In this document: positions 17,067-24,796 of the stretch, in pieces
How positions within the stretch are numbered: position 1 is the first letter of the stretch
How the letters are laid out: every line of letters starts with the position of its first letter
From: DAORDI01 sp035345895
GTDB lineage: Bacteria; Spirochaetota; Leptospiria; Leptospirales; Leptospiraceae
DNA length: 41,263 bases
NCBI GenBank assembly: GCA_035345895.1
Contig: DAORDI010000012.1
Coordinates: 1-41,263 of the forward strand
Direction of reading: 5' to 3'
Notes under the pieces: generated by a model
The model's database searches: none
Told to the model about the DNA's origin: nothing
What the model saw: only the letters and a program-made list of their open reading frames with translations
Program-made: the position numbers and the translations under genes

Positions 17067-17519
17067 ATGAACTCTATAAAAATTCAATGGATAATTATTT
17101 CCATCCTGATCATTGCGACAGGGGGCCTTTACTTCAATTTTTATACACTGAAGAATGAAATGACTGCCCTTTCAGACAAGGTAAATGCCGCACACCCCGA
17201 TCCTAAGGAAAAACATTTGGATCAGTACAGAGAGAAGGCAGTGGCCAAAAGTCTGAAAAAAAAGAATTCTGAAATCCAGAAATGCTACAATAATTTCCTG
17301 AAAACAAATCCCAAAAAGACAGACGGATCAGTGGATCTGGACTGGCAGATTGACAAGGACGGGAAAGTATTGGTGCCGGAAATCGTCGGTTCCGATCTGG
17401 CAAATACCGGACTCAATGACTGCATCAGATCAGTGATTGCTTCAATCAAGTTCCCTCCCCCGCCTTCTGGCAATATCACATATATTGACTATAAATACCA
17501 TTTCAAAAAGCCGGAATGA
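17067..17519 (+). CDS. AgmX/PglI C-terminal-domain protein, last gene of T2SS block
   Basis: The product has 150 residues. A single N-terminal membrane helix (about 7-26) leads to a short coil and then a domain with the pattern IQKCYNNFLKTNP... VDLDWQIDKDGKVLVPEIVGSDLANTGLNDCIRSVIASIKFPPPP, which matches the AgmX/PglI C-terminal family (related to the TonB C-terminal fold; two conserved Cys likely form a disulfide). It lies where gspG often follows gspF, but it has no prepilin peptidase site, so it is not a pseudopilin. An SD-like GAGG is present upstream. It could transmit force or signal across the periplasm for the secretion system; inference. Confidence 0.7.
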   Translation: MNSIKIQWIIISILIIATGGLYFNFYTLKNEMTALSDKVNAAHPDPKEKHLDQYREKAVAKSLKKKNSEIQKCYNNFLKTNPKKTDGSVDLDWQIDKDGKVLVPEIVGSDLANTGLNDCIRSVIASIKFPPPPSGNITYIDYKYHFKKPE

Positions 17520-17529
17520 AGGAGAAAAC

Positions 17530-18228
17530 TTATTTTTTCTGAAATTTAAACGCCTGAAAGATTCTGAAGAAGAAGTCCATATCTCCCTGTGTCATTTCAG
17601 CCTTGTCTAAAATTTTCTTCAGCCTCTGAACAGGAAGATTTTCCGACCCATGATAACTGTCCATCCCGAGTTCCCTGAAAAATTCTTCCGCTTTTTCATA
17701 CAGTTTATTTCGGGACAGATTCAGTTCCCTTTTCCTGTAAAATTCGTTATCCTGAGTGCCGAACAACGCACCCAGTACATACGCGACAGAAGAGGCCAGA
17801 TTCATTGATTTCTGATTTCCAGGAAGACGAAAATCAACTAAATAGTCACATTTGATTGCAGTTTCTCTTTTTAATCCCTTGTCCTCTCTTCCGAAAAGTA
17901 TTCCAGTATGAAATTTTTTTGCTATTTCCTTTAAACGTACAAGACTGATAAAACGCCCCCTGTCCCGTCCATGAATCATTGCTGTGCCTACAATGAGTTC
18001 TGCACTGGCTCTGCAGTCCTCAAGGCTTTCCACATACTGAATTTTTTCCATTTCTTCTTCCGCATTATGAGCCATCCATTCCATCTCAAAAATATCTTCT
18101 TCTTTTTTCGAGCCTATGATTCGAACGGGTCCTATGTCGAAATTTGCAGCCAGTCGGCAGATCATTCCAATGTTCCCCGAGAACTTTGGGTTTTCAAGAA
18201 TAATCGAGGGCTTCAGAACAGGATCCAA
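17530..18228 (-). CDS. SpoU/TrmH-family (TrmJ-like) RNA methyltransferase
   Basis: The product has 232 residues. The SPOUT motifs are visible: motif 1 SIILENPKFSGNIGMICRLAANF (residues 8-30), motif 2 TGILFGREDKGLKRE (about 120), and motif 3 FRLPGNQKSMNLASSVAYVL (about 140-160), with a helical C-terminal tail as in TrmJ. It would add a 2'-O-methyl group from SAM to a tRNA or rRNA nucleotide; which one cannot be read. The start is TTG at 18228, with AAGGA 8 bases upstream, one base after the stop of the lipoprotein gene. It ends only 10 bases from the convergent T2SS block, with no terminator between them. Confidence 0.85.
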   Translation of the reverse strand: MDPVLKPSIILENPKFSGNIGMICRLAANFDIGPVRIIGSKKEEDIFEMEWMAHNAEEEMEKIQYVESLEDCRASAELIVGTAMIHGRDRGRFISLVRLKEIAKKFHTGILFGREDKGLKRETAIKCDYLVDFRLPGNQKSMNLASSVAYVLGALFGTQDNEFYRKRELNLSRNKLYEKAEEFFRELGMDSYHGSENLPVQRLKKILDKAEMTQGDMDFFFRIFQAFKFQKK

Positions 18229-18229
18229 A

Positions 18230-19378
18230 TTACAGATCCTTTAAGACTGCCGATTCCAGCCCGTCCATAAAGACAGGAGCATTTTTTTCTGAATTTCTGC
18301 CGGCAAGGAAACGAAACGGATTTCTTGGAATTTCAGATTCTGAACTCATATAAATATTCATTCTTCCCTTTTTTACTTCAGATTTACCTTCAAAATTATT
18401 GCCTTTTTTTGAATTTCCAAACATAGCCTGTCTGAAATACATTCTGAAATATCCTTCAATATTGCCTGGAATCAGTATATCTACCGCATTGCTCAGAATG
18501 CTTCCTGCAGTCTTTATCTCCGGATCAGTTTTCTCATATCTTCCCTGAATATGCGATTCTGTTCTGTCATTCTGACTGTATTCGATTCTGTATTTTAAGC
18601 CGTTCATATAAATATTCATTCCGAAAAGAGAAACCTGCATTCTGGAATTGAACTGCAGAGTTCCTTTACCGTAAGACTTCAGTACTGCATCCTGGATATT
18701 GAGATGAAAGCCCTTTTCATCAATTGCAAAAACAGCAAAACTGATCCCATTGTGAATCATTTCAGTATTCAACTGGATCCGTTCAGTCATTTTTTTTACG
18801 GAACTGTAATGTGCAGGATCAAAGGATTTGAGTTTCATTCCTGGATATGTATGAATTGATAGAACAGTGCCTTTTACTTCAGTCCTGCATTCATAGTATG
18901 TACAGATATAGGCAAATGTATTAGATTTTTCTAATACAGCTTTTCTTTCTTTTAAGCCTGCAAACAGGAATACTGAATTCAGAAATTCTGCAAACCCGTA
19001 GACAGGCAGATCCTTGAAGACTGATGACCTTTTAAAGATATAAGTATTTTCATTTTCAAAAACGGATTTTCTGTATTCTGCATCCACTCTGAATTTAAAA
19101 TTTGAATTTCGATTTTCCGGTTTTCCTAATGTGATGTAATTCTCATTTGTGTTTTCGGCGGATAGGAAATAATTTTCTGATCCTCTGAAATCCTTTTCAA
19201 ATTCCTCCCGAAAACCACCGTTCAGAAAAGTCCATTCCTTTCTGTTGAAAAAGCTTTTTCTGAAACTTTTCTGGATTTGAAAGTATTCCGTCCAAAAATT
19301 CTTGCCAGATGAACTGACTCTGCAGTCCGAAAATAAAAAGAAGATAATGAATGGAAAAAGAACCTTTAAAGCTGTCAG
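18230..19378 (-). CDS. Lipoprotein of unknown function, likely CTG start
   Basis: The frame is open well upstream of the nearest GTG (19087). Extending it gives an N-terminus TALKVLFPFIIFFLFSDC, an obvious lipoprotein signal. The only usable start before it is CTG at 19378, which overlaps the rimO stop as CTGA and has AAGGGGAG 8 bases upstream. From there the product has 382 residues. The mature part is rich in Asn, Lys, Phe and Tyr with beta-like patterns (FHLNIQDAVLKSYGKGTLQFNSRMQVSLFGMNIYMNG), perhaps a lipocalin-like or other beta fold; no family recognised. The residue before the cysteine is Asp. A GTG start would give an unexported 285-residue product, which seems less likely. Confidence 0.65.
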   Translation of the reverse strand: MTALKVLFPFIIFFLFSDCRVSSSGKNFWTEYFQIQKSFRKSFFNRKEWTFLNGGFREEFEKDFRGSENYFLSAENTNENYITLGKPENRNSNFKFRVDAEYRKSVFENENTYIFKRSSVFKDLPVYGFAEFLNSVFLFAGLKERKAVLEKSNTFAYICTYYECRTEVKGTVLSIHTYPGMKLKSFDPAHYSSVKKMTERIQLNTEMIHNGISFAVFAIDEKGFHLNIQDAVLKSYGKGTLQFNSRMQVSLFGMNIYMNGLKYRIEYSQNDRTESHIQGRYEKTDPEIKTAGSILSNAVDILIPGNIEGYFRMYFRQAMFGNSKKGNNFEGKSEVKKGRMNIYMSSESEIPRNPFRFLAGRNSEKNAPVFMDGLESAVLKDL

Positions 19379-20700
19379 TGAATGAACTCCCCTTCCATAT
19401 CGTATTCCAAAAAAGAACCGATTTTTACTTTTCCAATCTGACCGACAGACAGATCTTTCCTGAACGGTGTGAATACAATTTCATCAATTTCGGGAGCATC
19501 CTGAAATCTCCTTACAAGGATCTGATCCTTAGAAACCTCATCCACGATGGCCGGGTAAATTTTTCCGATCCTGTCCTGATGAATGTCTTTCAGTACTTCG
19601 AGATGCACTTCACGGACGTAATTCACCCGTCTAGCCGCCTCTTCTTCAGAGATATCGTTTTCGAGTTCTGCTGCTTTGGTGCCTTCCTGCGGCGAAAAAG
19701 CAAATAGAGCCAGTTTTTCGGGTTTGACTTCCTTTATGAACCGGACAGTCTCTTCCAGATCGTCCTCAGTTTCACCGGGATATCCCAGTATCAGTGAAGT
19801 TCTGATCTCAAGTCCTTTTCTCGCCTCTCTGGCTTTTCCAAAAAGGTCCGCGAAAAAAGAATAGCTGCCTGATCTGTTCATTCTTTTAAGCATTTTTTCA
19901 GAAACGTGCTGAATCGGTGATTCCAGATAGGGCGCTAATTTATCATTTTCTTTAAAATAATCGAGCAGATTATATGTTTTCTTATCAGGATAAAGATAGA
20001 GGAGACGGAGCAGCTCCAGACCGTTTATTCCGGAGATCTGATCCAGGACTTTCTTCAGACGGTCTGTATCCTTTCCATAGAAGACAGTATCCTGAGATAC
20101 AATGCATATTTCCTTTGCACCGGCAGAAACAGCTGACTGCGCATCCAGTAGAATTCCATCCTCCGACTGATCTCTGAAATTTCCTCTCAGATTGGGAATG
20201 ATGCAGAAATGACAGCCTCGATTGCATCCGTCAGACACTTTGACATAGGCATACGGTCTGCCGACTGTCTTTCTTTTCTTGTCCCTGTTCAGATTGTCTC
20301 TGTTGATCTCCTGAAGACCGTTAAACTCCTCAGGAAAATGAGATTTTAGGATGGATCCTGCACTGGAATATTTTCCTGTTCCAAAACTTAAATCCACTTC
20401 AGGGATATCCGACCGGATGGCATCCGAATAACGTTCGGCAAAACATCCGAGTACGATCAGCTTCTGCTTTCTCTTCTTTTTAATCTTTCCAGCCTGAATG
20501 ATCGTATCTATTGTCTCTTCGGTAGCGGATTGAATGAAGGTACAGGTATTGATCAGATGAAAATCTGATCTGTCCGGGCTTTTGGCCTCTTCCAGTCCTT
20601 CACTCATCAGAGAAAGCCTTACGTGCTCCGAGTCAGCCACATTTTTAGGACATCCTAGTGTGGTAATGAAAAATGATTTTCCCGGTGCGGCTGAACCCAA
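19375..20700 (-). CDS. rimO: Ribosomal protein S12 methylthiotransferase RimO
   Basis: The product has 441 residues. The N-terminal UPF0004 domain has three Cys for the auxiliary cluster: C17 (TTLGCPKN), C53 (INTCTFI) and C86 (LGCF). The radical-SAM motif is C159-x3-C163-x2-C166 (CNRGCHFC), followed by IIPNLRG. The lines LLRLLYLYPD and ESPIQHVSEKMLKRMNR and the C-terminal TRAM domain fit RimO better than MiaB. It adds a methylthio group to an aspartate of S12. The start is TTG at 20700 with GGGAG 7 bases upstream, just after the stop of the RodZ-like gene. Confidence 0.9.
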   Translation of the reverse strand: MGSAAPGKSFFITTLGCPKNVADSEHVRLSLMSEGLEEAKSPDRSDFHLINTCTFIQSATEETIDTIIQAGKIKKKRKQKLIVLGCFAERYSDAIRSDIPEVDLSFGTGKYSSAGSILKSHFPEEFNGLQEINRDNLNRDKKRKTVGRPYAYVKVSDGCNRGCHFCIIPNLRGNFRDQSEDGILLDAQSAVSAGAKEICIVSQDTVFYGKDTDRLKKVLDQISGINGLELLRLLYLYPDKKTYNLLDYFKENDKLAPYLESPIQHVSEKMLKRMNRSGSYSFFADLFGKAREARKGLEIRTSLILGYPGETEDDLEETVRFIKEVKPEKLALFAFSPQEGTKAAELENDISEEEAARRVNYVREVHLEVLKDIHQDRIGKIYPAIVDEVSKDQILVRRFQDAPEIDEIVFTPFRKDLSVGQIGKVKIGSFLEYDMEGEFIH

Positions 20701-20702
20701 AA

Positions 20703-21821
20703 TTACTCTCCCAGTTCCTTGATTTCGAACTGTGTATTATCGAAACGGTTAGGTGTTTTGACAAAAATCTTTTTTACATGTCGGTTCGGTTTCCCCATTT
20801 TTACTTTAGGTTTCCCGTTTTGAACGATATCAACAGCCCCGCCGTCTCCAACCTTGATTTCCAGTCTGCTCATTGCTTCGAGCTGCTTTGTCTCGCCCGC
20901 TGGTATGATGCCGCGCTCCCCTCCCTGTCCATCGATCAGAAACTCCGCAAATGTGGATTTCCCAAAAAACAGTGTCACCTGGATCGGAACATCACCCACT
21001 GGGTTGTTTCCTGATCCCTGCTCCGTTGCAGGTTTGGCCTCGCCTAGAGAAACAAGTATCTTTGCCGATTTTTCTGTGATCGCCTGAGTGAGTATTTTTA
21101 TCTCTCTTCTCAGATTGGAAAGTTCAGGATTTTTACTGCTCAGAACGGAATTTTCATTCACCTTTGTTTCAAAAGTGTAAACCTTCTTATCCGGAAACAG
21201 ATTGAACCCAATGATCGCAATGTTTTCATTATCTTCATTTTTTCTGACTCCCTTGATGAAAATCTTGCAGAGCTGATTGTTCACGCTGAAAGTAAATCCC
21301 TGTTCCGGAGTGAGTGTAAAAGGGACCCTTTCTGAATCATGGACTGACTGATTGATAAAAGAGATGTCTGAAGGAACTCCCTGCAGATATCTGTTTTCAT
21401 TTTCTCCTGCTCCGGACGGATTGGAATTTTCCTGTTCAGGCTCATAGAACTGGGAAAAAGCAAATACACCGATTCCTACGATCAAAACGAGGATCAGAGG
21501 AAGAATTGCTTTATTTCTTCTCACTTCCACTGCCATCATCTTCATTGTAGGTTTAGTCAGTTCCTGAAGAGGAATATTTGCATCTTCGAGCTGTTCCCCC
21601 CGAAACAGATTGATGATGTGACCTGTATCGAGTTTCAGAAAATCAGCATACGTCTTTAAAAACCCTACTGTATATGTTTCTGCGGGAAATTGACCGTAAT
21701 CTTCATTCTCCAATGCAAGCACATACTTTAAAGGAATATTTGTTTCCTTTACAATGTCTCGTACAGTGAGCCTTTTTTCTTCCCTGGTATCTTTAAGTAT
21801 TTGACCAACACGTTTGCTCAA
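20703..21821 (-). CDS. RodZ-like HTH membrane protein
   Basis: The product has 372 residues. A cytoplasmic HTH of the RodZ/HTH_25 type occupies residues about 1-70 (VGQILKDTREEKRLTVRDIVKETNIPLKYVLALENEDYGQFPAETYTVGFLKTYADFL). One membrane helix follows at about 102-122. The periplasmic half has beta patterns and ends in a DUF4115-like domain (EFLIDGQGGERGIIPAGETKQLEAMSRLEIKVGDGGAVDIVQNGK). RodZ links MreB to the elongasome. The start is TTG at 21821 with AAGGAG 9 bases upstream, and the lolA stop lies inside the gap. Confidence 0.8.
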   Translation of the reverse strand: MSKRVGQILKDTREEKRLTVRDIVKETNIPLKYVLALENEDYGQFPAETYTVGFLKTYADFLKLDTGHIINLFRGEQLEDANIPLQELTKPTMKMMAVEVRRNKAILPLILVLIVGIGVFAFSQFYEPEQENSNPSGAGENENRYLQGVPSDISFINQSVHDSERVPFTLTPEQGFTFSVNNQLCKIFIKGVRKNEDNENIAIIGFNLFPDKKVYTFETKVNENSVLSSKNPELSNLRREIKILTQAITEKSAKILVSLGEAKPATEQGSGNNPVGDVPIQVTLFFGKSTFAEFLIDGQGGERGIIPAGETKQLEAMSRLEIKVGDGGAVDIVQNGKPKVKMGKPNRHVKKIFVKTPNRFDNTQFEIKELGE

Positions 21822-21827
21822 TGCTGT

Positions 21828-22553
21828 TTACTCCTTCTTCTCTTTCTCTGCCGGCGGGCTGACAAGTGGATTATTTACAATCTTTGCATTTCCGCTGATG
21901 CTGTATTTGAAAATTCCATCTTCAAAATCCGGATTCAAATTGATGTTACTGTATTCGATAACTGTTTCCTTTCCTCTGGCATCTCTGCCCTTTGCTTTCT
22001 GGATAAGGTAAGAATCTGAATCTACGTACAGCGTCATAAATTCAAATCCTCCGATTTTTTCTCTCTGCTCCAATGCCAAGACGAAATAATTTTTTCCGTC
22101 CATTTTCTGGGGCTGTTCGATTGAATCAAATTTGTAATGGTATTTACGGAATATTCGATTCAGTCCTGCTGCAGTATTCTGCTGAAAAATCGGTTCTCCG
22201 GAACTGTTCGTTTTATTGATCTCCAGATCCTGTTTTCCCACTGCACCTTTTTTATGAATATAAATCCAAAGTGTTTTTCCGTCAGAAACAATCGCGTCTC
22301 CGTCCGGCTGAGAGAAATCATAACGGATTTTCCCTGGATTTTTGATTTTACATACGCCCTTCATATTGACTGTCGATTTATTGTTCGTTGTCTGTATCTT
22401 AAAGTCAGCAGAATATGCCTTCAGTTCCGCATATTTCTTCTTGATTTTCTTGACTACCTCTGAAGGAGAGTTCCAGTTATGTGATTGTGCAGAAATTGCT
22501 GATGAAAAAGCTAAAAACAGAATTCCAAAATGTTTCAGATAAAAATGTCTCAT
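21828..22553 (-). CDS. lolA: Outer-membrane lipoprotein carrier LolA
   Basis: The product has 241 residues with a signal peptide (ending AISAQ). The fold pattern is typical: an N-terminal helix (VVKKIKKKYAELKAYSADFKIQTTNN), then NMKGVCKIKNPGKIRYDFSQPDGDAIVSDGKTLWIYIHKKG and later FMTLYVDSDSYLIQKAKGRDARGKETVIEYSNINLNPDFEDGIFKY. LolA picks up lipoproteins from LolCDE and moves them through the periplasm. The C-terminal end is charged. It is the first gene of a tight minus-strand operon down to the methyltransferase; a likely promoter lies just upstream. Confidence 0.88.
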   Translation of the reverse strand: MRHFYLKHFGILFLAFSSAISAQSHNWNSPSEVVKKIKKKYAELKAYSADFKIQTTNNKSTVNMKGVCKIKNPGKIRYDFSQPDGDAIVSDGKTLWIYIHKKGAVGKQDLEINKTNSSGEPIFQQNTAAGLNRIFRKYHYKFDSIEQPQKMDGKNYFVLALEQREKIGGFEFMTLYVDSDSYLIQKAKGRDARGKETVIEYSNINLNPDFEDGIFKYSISGNAKIVNNPLVSPPAEKEKKE

Positions 22554-22582
22554 AAGACCTCAAAATCGTACCTGAGACAATT

Positions 22583-22611
22583 TTTTTAAAGAAACCTACT
22601 CTGTTAATCAA
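22583..22611 (-). promoter_or_regulatory. Candidate lolA-operon promoter
   Basis: On the minus strand: TTGATT (22611-22606), 17-base spacer, TAAAAA (22588-22583), about 30 bases before the lolA ATG at 22553, which is preceded by GAGG. Confidence 0.4.
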
Positions 22612-22673
22612 AAAAATTCTGAAAAGGGAAAAATTCTAGGTTAGAATTTCGGGTAAAGGAGTGAAAAGTATGA

Positions 22674-22701
22674 CCCCCCATCAATGAAATTAGATGGAGG
22701 G
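22674..22701 (-). terminator. Hairpin after the HEAT-repeat gene
   Basis: On the minus strand CCCTCCATC (22701-22693) pairs with GATGGGGGG (22682-22674) with one G-U pair and a 10-base loop. It lies 9 bases after the HEAT-gene stop. The T run after it is weak, so termination may be partial. Confidence 0.45.
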
Positions 22702-22710
22702 ACTTGAAAT

Positions 22711-24099
22711 TCAGTTAATTTGAAGTTCAGGAGAAGTATATGCTACAGTCTTAAGTTTGGAACCGTGATGACGGTACAGCATTCCCCTCATAAAGTCACG
22801 AATCTGAGATCTGAAGGCACCAGACTCATCTTCCAGAAGATCAAAGACATAAGGCATTACGGAAGGTTCATCGATTTTATCCAGCGAACTCAATACTTCC
22901 TTTCTCAGAACAACATTTTCTGTTTTGTCCTTCAGTCTGTCAAAAAGAACAGGAACCGCTTTTTTATCCTTCAAATGTCCAAGGGTTTTTGCCACTTCCA
23001 CTCTTACGTTGACAGAAGGTTCATTGCTCAGTGATCCAATCAGAGAAGACAGAATTTCTTTTGCACTTAATTTCGAAGCGGTGAATGCAGCTTTAATTCT
23101 TACATTTTCATCCAGGTCATTCAGCAGAGCATTTGCAATCCCCTGACCGCCTCCATGATTTCCAAGAACCATAAGAGTATCAAGCATCTGCGAACTTAAA
23201 TAGGAATGTTTTTCCTTTTCCAAGGCCTTTGAAATCGCAGGAGCATAGCTGGAATCTCTGAAGGACTTCACACTCTCCAGTGCAACTTCACGCACTTCTC
23301 TATGGGAATCAAAAAGTCCGCCCTGAAAAATATCTGTTCTGAAACGCTGATTCGTGGTTCTGGCATAAACAGTAGCAGTCTTGCGAACCTCATAATTGCT
23401 GTCGCCTCTGGCCATACCCAAAATCTGAGTCTGCTTGTCTTTCAGATTCAGATTTTCTGCGGCCTGAATGGCGCCAATTCGGAGAGCAGGACTCAGATCA
23501 GCCAGCATTCTTGGAACGTGGACGCTGGTTCTTTCGTCTCGGATAATCTGAAGCGCTTCCAAATAATAATATCTGTAAATCGGCTCCTCTGAATTCCCAA
23601 GCTCCATAATGTAAGGGAGAGCCCTGTCGTCCCGGATAGAATTCAGATACCTGTACGTTGCTTCCCTGATTTCAGAACTTTTATGGGTGACGAAAGGAAT
23701 AACTGTATAGAGGAATTTCCTGTCTCTTCTTTTCTCAAATGAATTCAGAAGTCTGACAAATACATCCTCTTCCTGAAATTTTTCCTGGAAATACCATTCA
23801 TAGTCGTCAATGGAATCCGGAAGGTGCGAATCTAAGTCAAAACCGTAAGATTCGTACAGATCTAATATAGCCACCTGAATTTCTTTGGAGGTGCTCCTCT
23901 TTTTCAGAATTTCAGAAACTCGGGGAAGAAATTCGTCCATCCCTTTTGCACGGAAAGTACGAAGAGCTTCTAAAGTCTCCTTGCCTCCCGATGTAAGTTT
24001 GCTTAAAAATTCTGATTTGGTCTCTTTTTCTGAGGATGATAATTGATAAAAAGAAGTAAAAAATAGCAGTAGTATAATATACATTCGATACGGCGACAT
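22711..24099 (-). CDS. Exported HEAT-repeat protein
   Basis: The product has 462 residues, with a hydrophobic signal-like start (MYIILLLFFTSFYQLSS). The rest is a series of about ten HEAT/PBS-lyase-type helical repeats, with the recurring pattern [L/I]xxL-x-D-x-x-x-x-VRxxAAxxL, for example SEIREATYRYLNSIRDDRALPYIMEL, SPALRIGAIQAAENL, HREVREVALESVKSF, ENVRIKAAFTASKL and VNVRVEVAKTLGHLKDKKAVPVLFDRL. Such repeats bind partner proteins. No catalytic motif is seen. The start is the ATG at 24099; a second ATG five codons later is equally possible, and the SD is weak for both. A promoter lies about 60 bases upstream. Confidence 0.8.
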   Translation of the reverse strand: MSPYRMYIILLLFFTSFYQLSSSEKETKSEFLSKLTSGGKETLEALRTFRAKGMDEFLPRVSEILKKRSTSKEIQVAILDLYESYGFDLDSHLPDSIDDYEWYFQEKFQEEDVFVRLLNSFEKRRDRKFLYTVIPFVTHKSSEIREATYRYLNSIRDDRALPYIMELGNSEEPIYRYYYLEALQIIRDERTSVHVPRMLADLSPALRIGAIQAAENLNLKDKQTQILGMARGDSNYEVRKTATVYARTTNQRFRTDIFQGGLFDSHREVREVALESVKSFRDSSYAPAISKALEKEKHSYLSSQMLDTLMVLGNHGGGQGIANALLNDLDENVRIKAAFTASKLSAKEILSSLIGSLSNEPSVNVRVEVAKTLGHLKDKKAVPVLFDRLKDKTENVVLRKEVLSSLDKIDEPSVMPYVFDLLEDESGAFRSQIRDFMRGMLYRHHGSKLKTVAYTSPELQIN

Positions 24100-24159
24100 A
24101 GTTCATTTCGAGACATAACGTCTCTTTTAAAAACCTCCAAAAGCGAAAAACTTCTACCA

Positions 24160-24187
24160 ACTGTACAAACGCAGGAGTACCTGTCAA
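24160..24187 (-). promoter_or_regulatory. Promoter of the HEAT-repeat gene
   Basis: On the minus strand: TTGACA (24187-24182), 16-base spacer, TACAGT (24165-24160). The predicted leader of about 55 bases contains GAGAC-GTTAT-GTCTC, a small hairpin just before the start region. Confidence 0.5.
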
Positions 24188-24596
24188 ACGAATTGTACGA
24201 AAAATTTATTTACAATACCCATAAAAGCAGATTTTTTCGATTTTTTAACCAGATTTCGGCTTTTAGGAAAGATTTTCATCAAAATGATCCTCCGTTCTTT
24301 GAAGAGCTTCGGTTTTCTGTATGATTCCAATTTTTCACTGTTCCTTAGGGAAAAATTCCCCAAGTTGATCTGCAATACAAGATCGTTCCGTCAGGCTTCA
24401 ATTGTCGAGATTACAAACGGTTTATCCTGAAAATAACAAGAGGCTTATCCATACAGACAATCCCCTGTGTCCCTCGCGGTAAAAAAAGAATAAACAACCA
24501 CGGGAAAAACGGGAATAAGAGGAAGCCTTACAAAAATTGCATCCTCCCGCTTTTATTGCACCTAAAGTGTAAAGAACCGAAGAAAAGATTCAATTC
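24188..24596. other. Long AT-rich intergenic stretch, no gene supported
   Basis: This is the upstream part of the 697-base gap between the HEAT gene and the TPR gene. Both strands are open over part of it but without an SD or a proper start. A 6-base inverted repeat (AGGCTT/AAGCCT) flanks a purine-rich part near 24440-24530. I see no RNA gene or insertion-sequence end. Confidence 0.5.
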
Positions 24597-24625
24597 TTGA
24601 CGTTTTTTACAGGCAGGTTTATGAT
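24597..24625 (+). promoter_or_regulatory. Strong outward promoter in the gap
   Basis: TTGACG (24597-24602), exactly 17 bases, TATGAT (24620-24625): five of six matches in each hexamer. No plus-strand gene follows, which makes the signal notable. Confidence 0.5.
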
Positions 24626-24631
24626 AGAACG

Positions 24632-24790
24632 CTTGAATACTCTTTTGAAACACTCAAAAAAGTGCAGTTCGCAGATGAGCAGTACAAGGAAATCGTAATG
24701 CTGATTGTCAGGGGTTTATAAGAAAGCACCTGCAAGCAGAAAGGATAAAAATGGAACAGGGGCTGCACATCCAACAGTACAACCCCTGTT
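24632..24790 (+). ncRNA. Candidate small RNA (or gene relic)
   Basis: A transcript from the promoter at 24597-24625 would run about 160 bases to the strong hairpin at 24755-24790. It does not match tmRNA, RNase P, SRP or 6S RNA as I know them. Part of it is an open frame ending in TAA at 24719-24721 that reads like protein (YDRTLEYSFETLKKVQFADEQY...) but has no proper start, so it might instead be a decayed gene end. On the plus strand the hairpin lacks a good T run. Its 3' end would be antisense only to the terminator of the TPR gene. Confidence 0.25.
24755..24790 (-). terminator. Terminator of the ribH-nusB-TPR operon
   Basis: A 14-base stem (AACAGGGGTTGTAC with GTGCAGCCCCTGTT on the minus strand, two G-U pairs) with an 8-base loop, then CCATTTTTATCC. 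It lies just after the stop of the TPR gene. Confidence 0.7.
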
Positions 24791-24796
24791 GAGGAT

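Noticed and set aside
24184..24432. Open frames on both strands of the HEAT-TPR gap
   Set aside because: No SD, no start near the frame's beginning, and both strands open at once in AT-rich DNA, as expected by chance.
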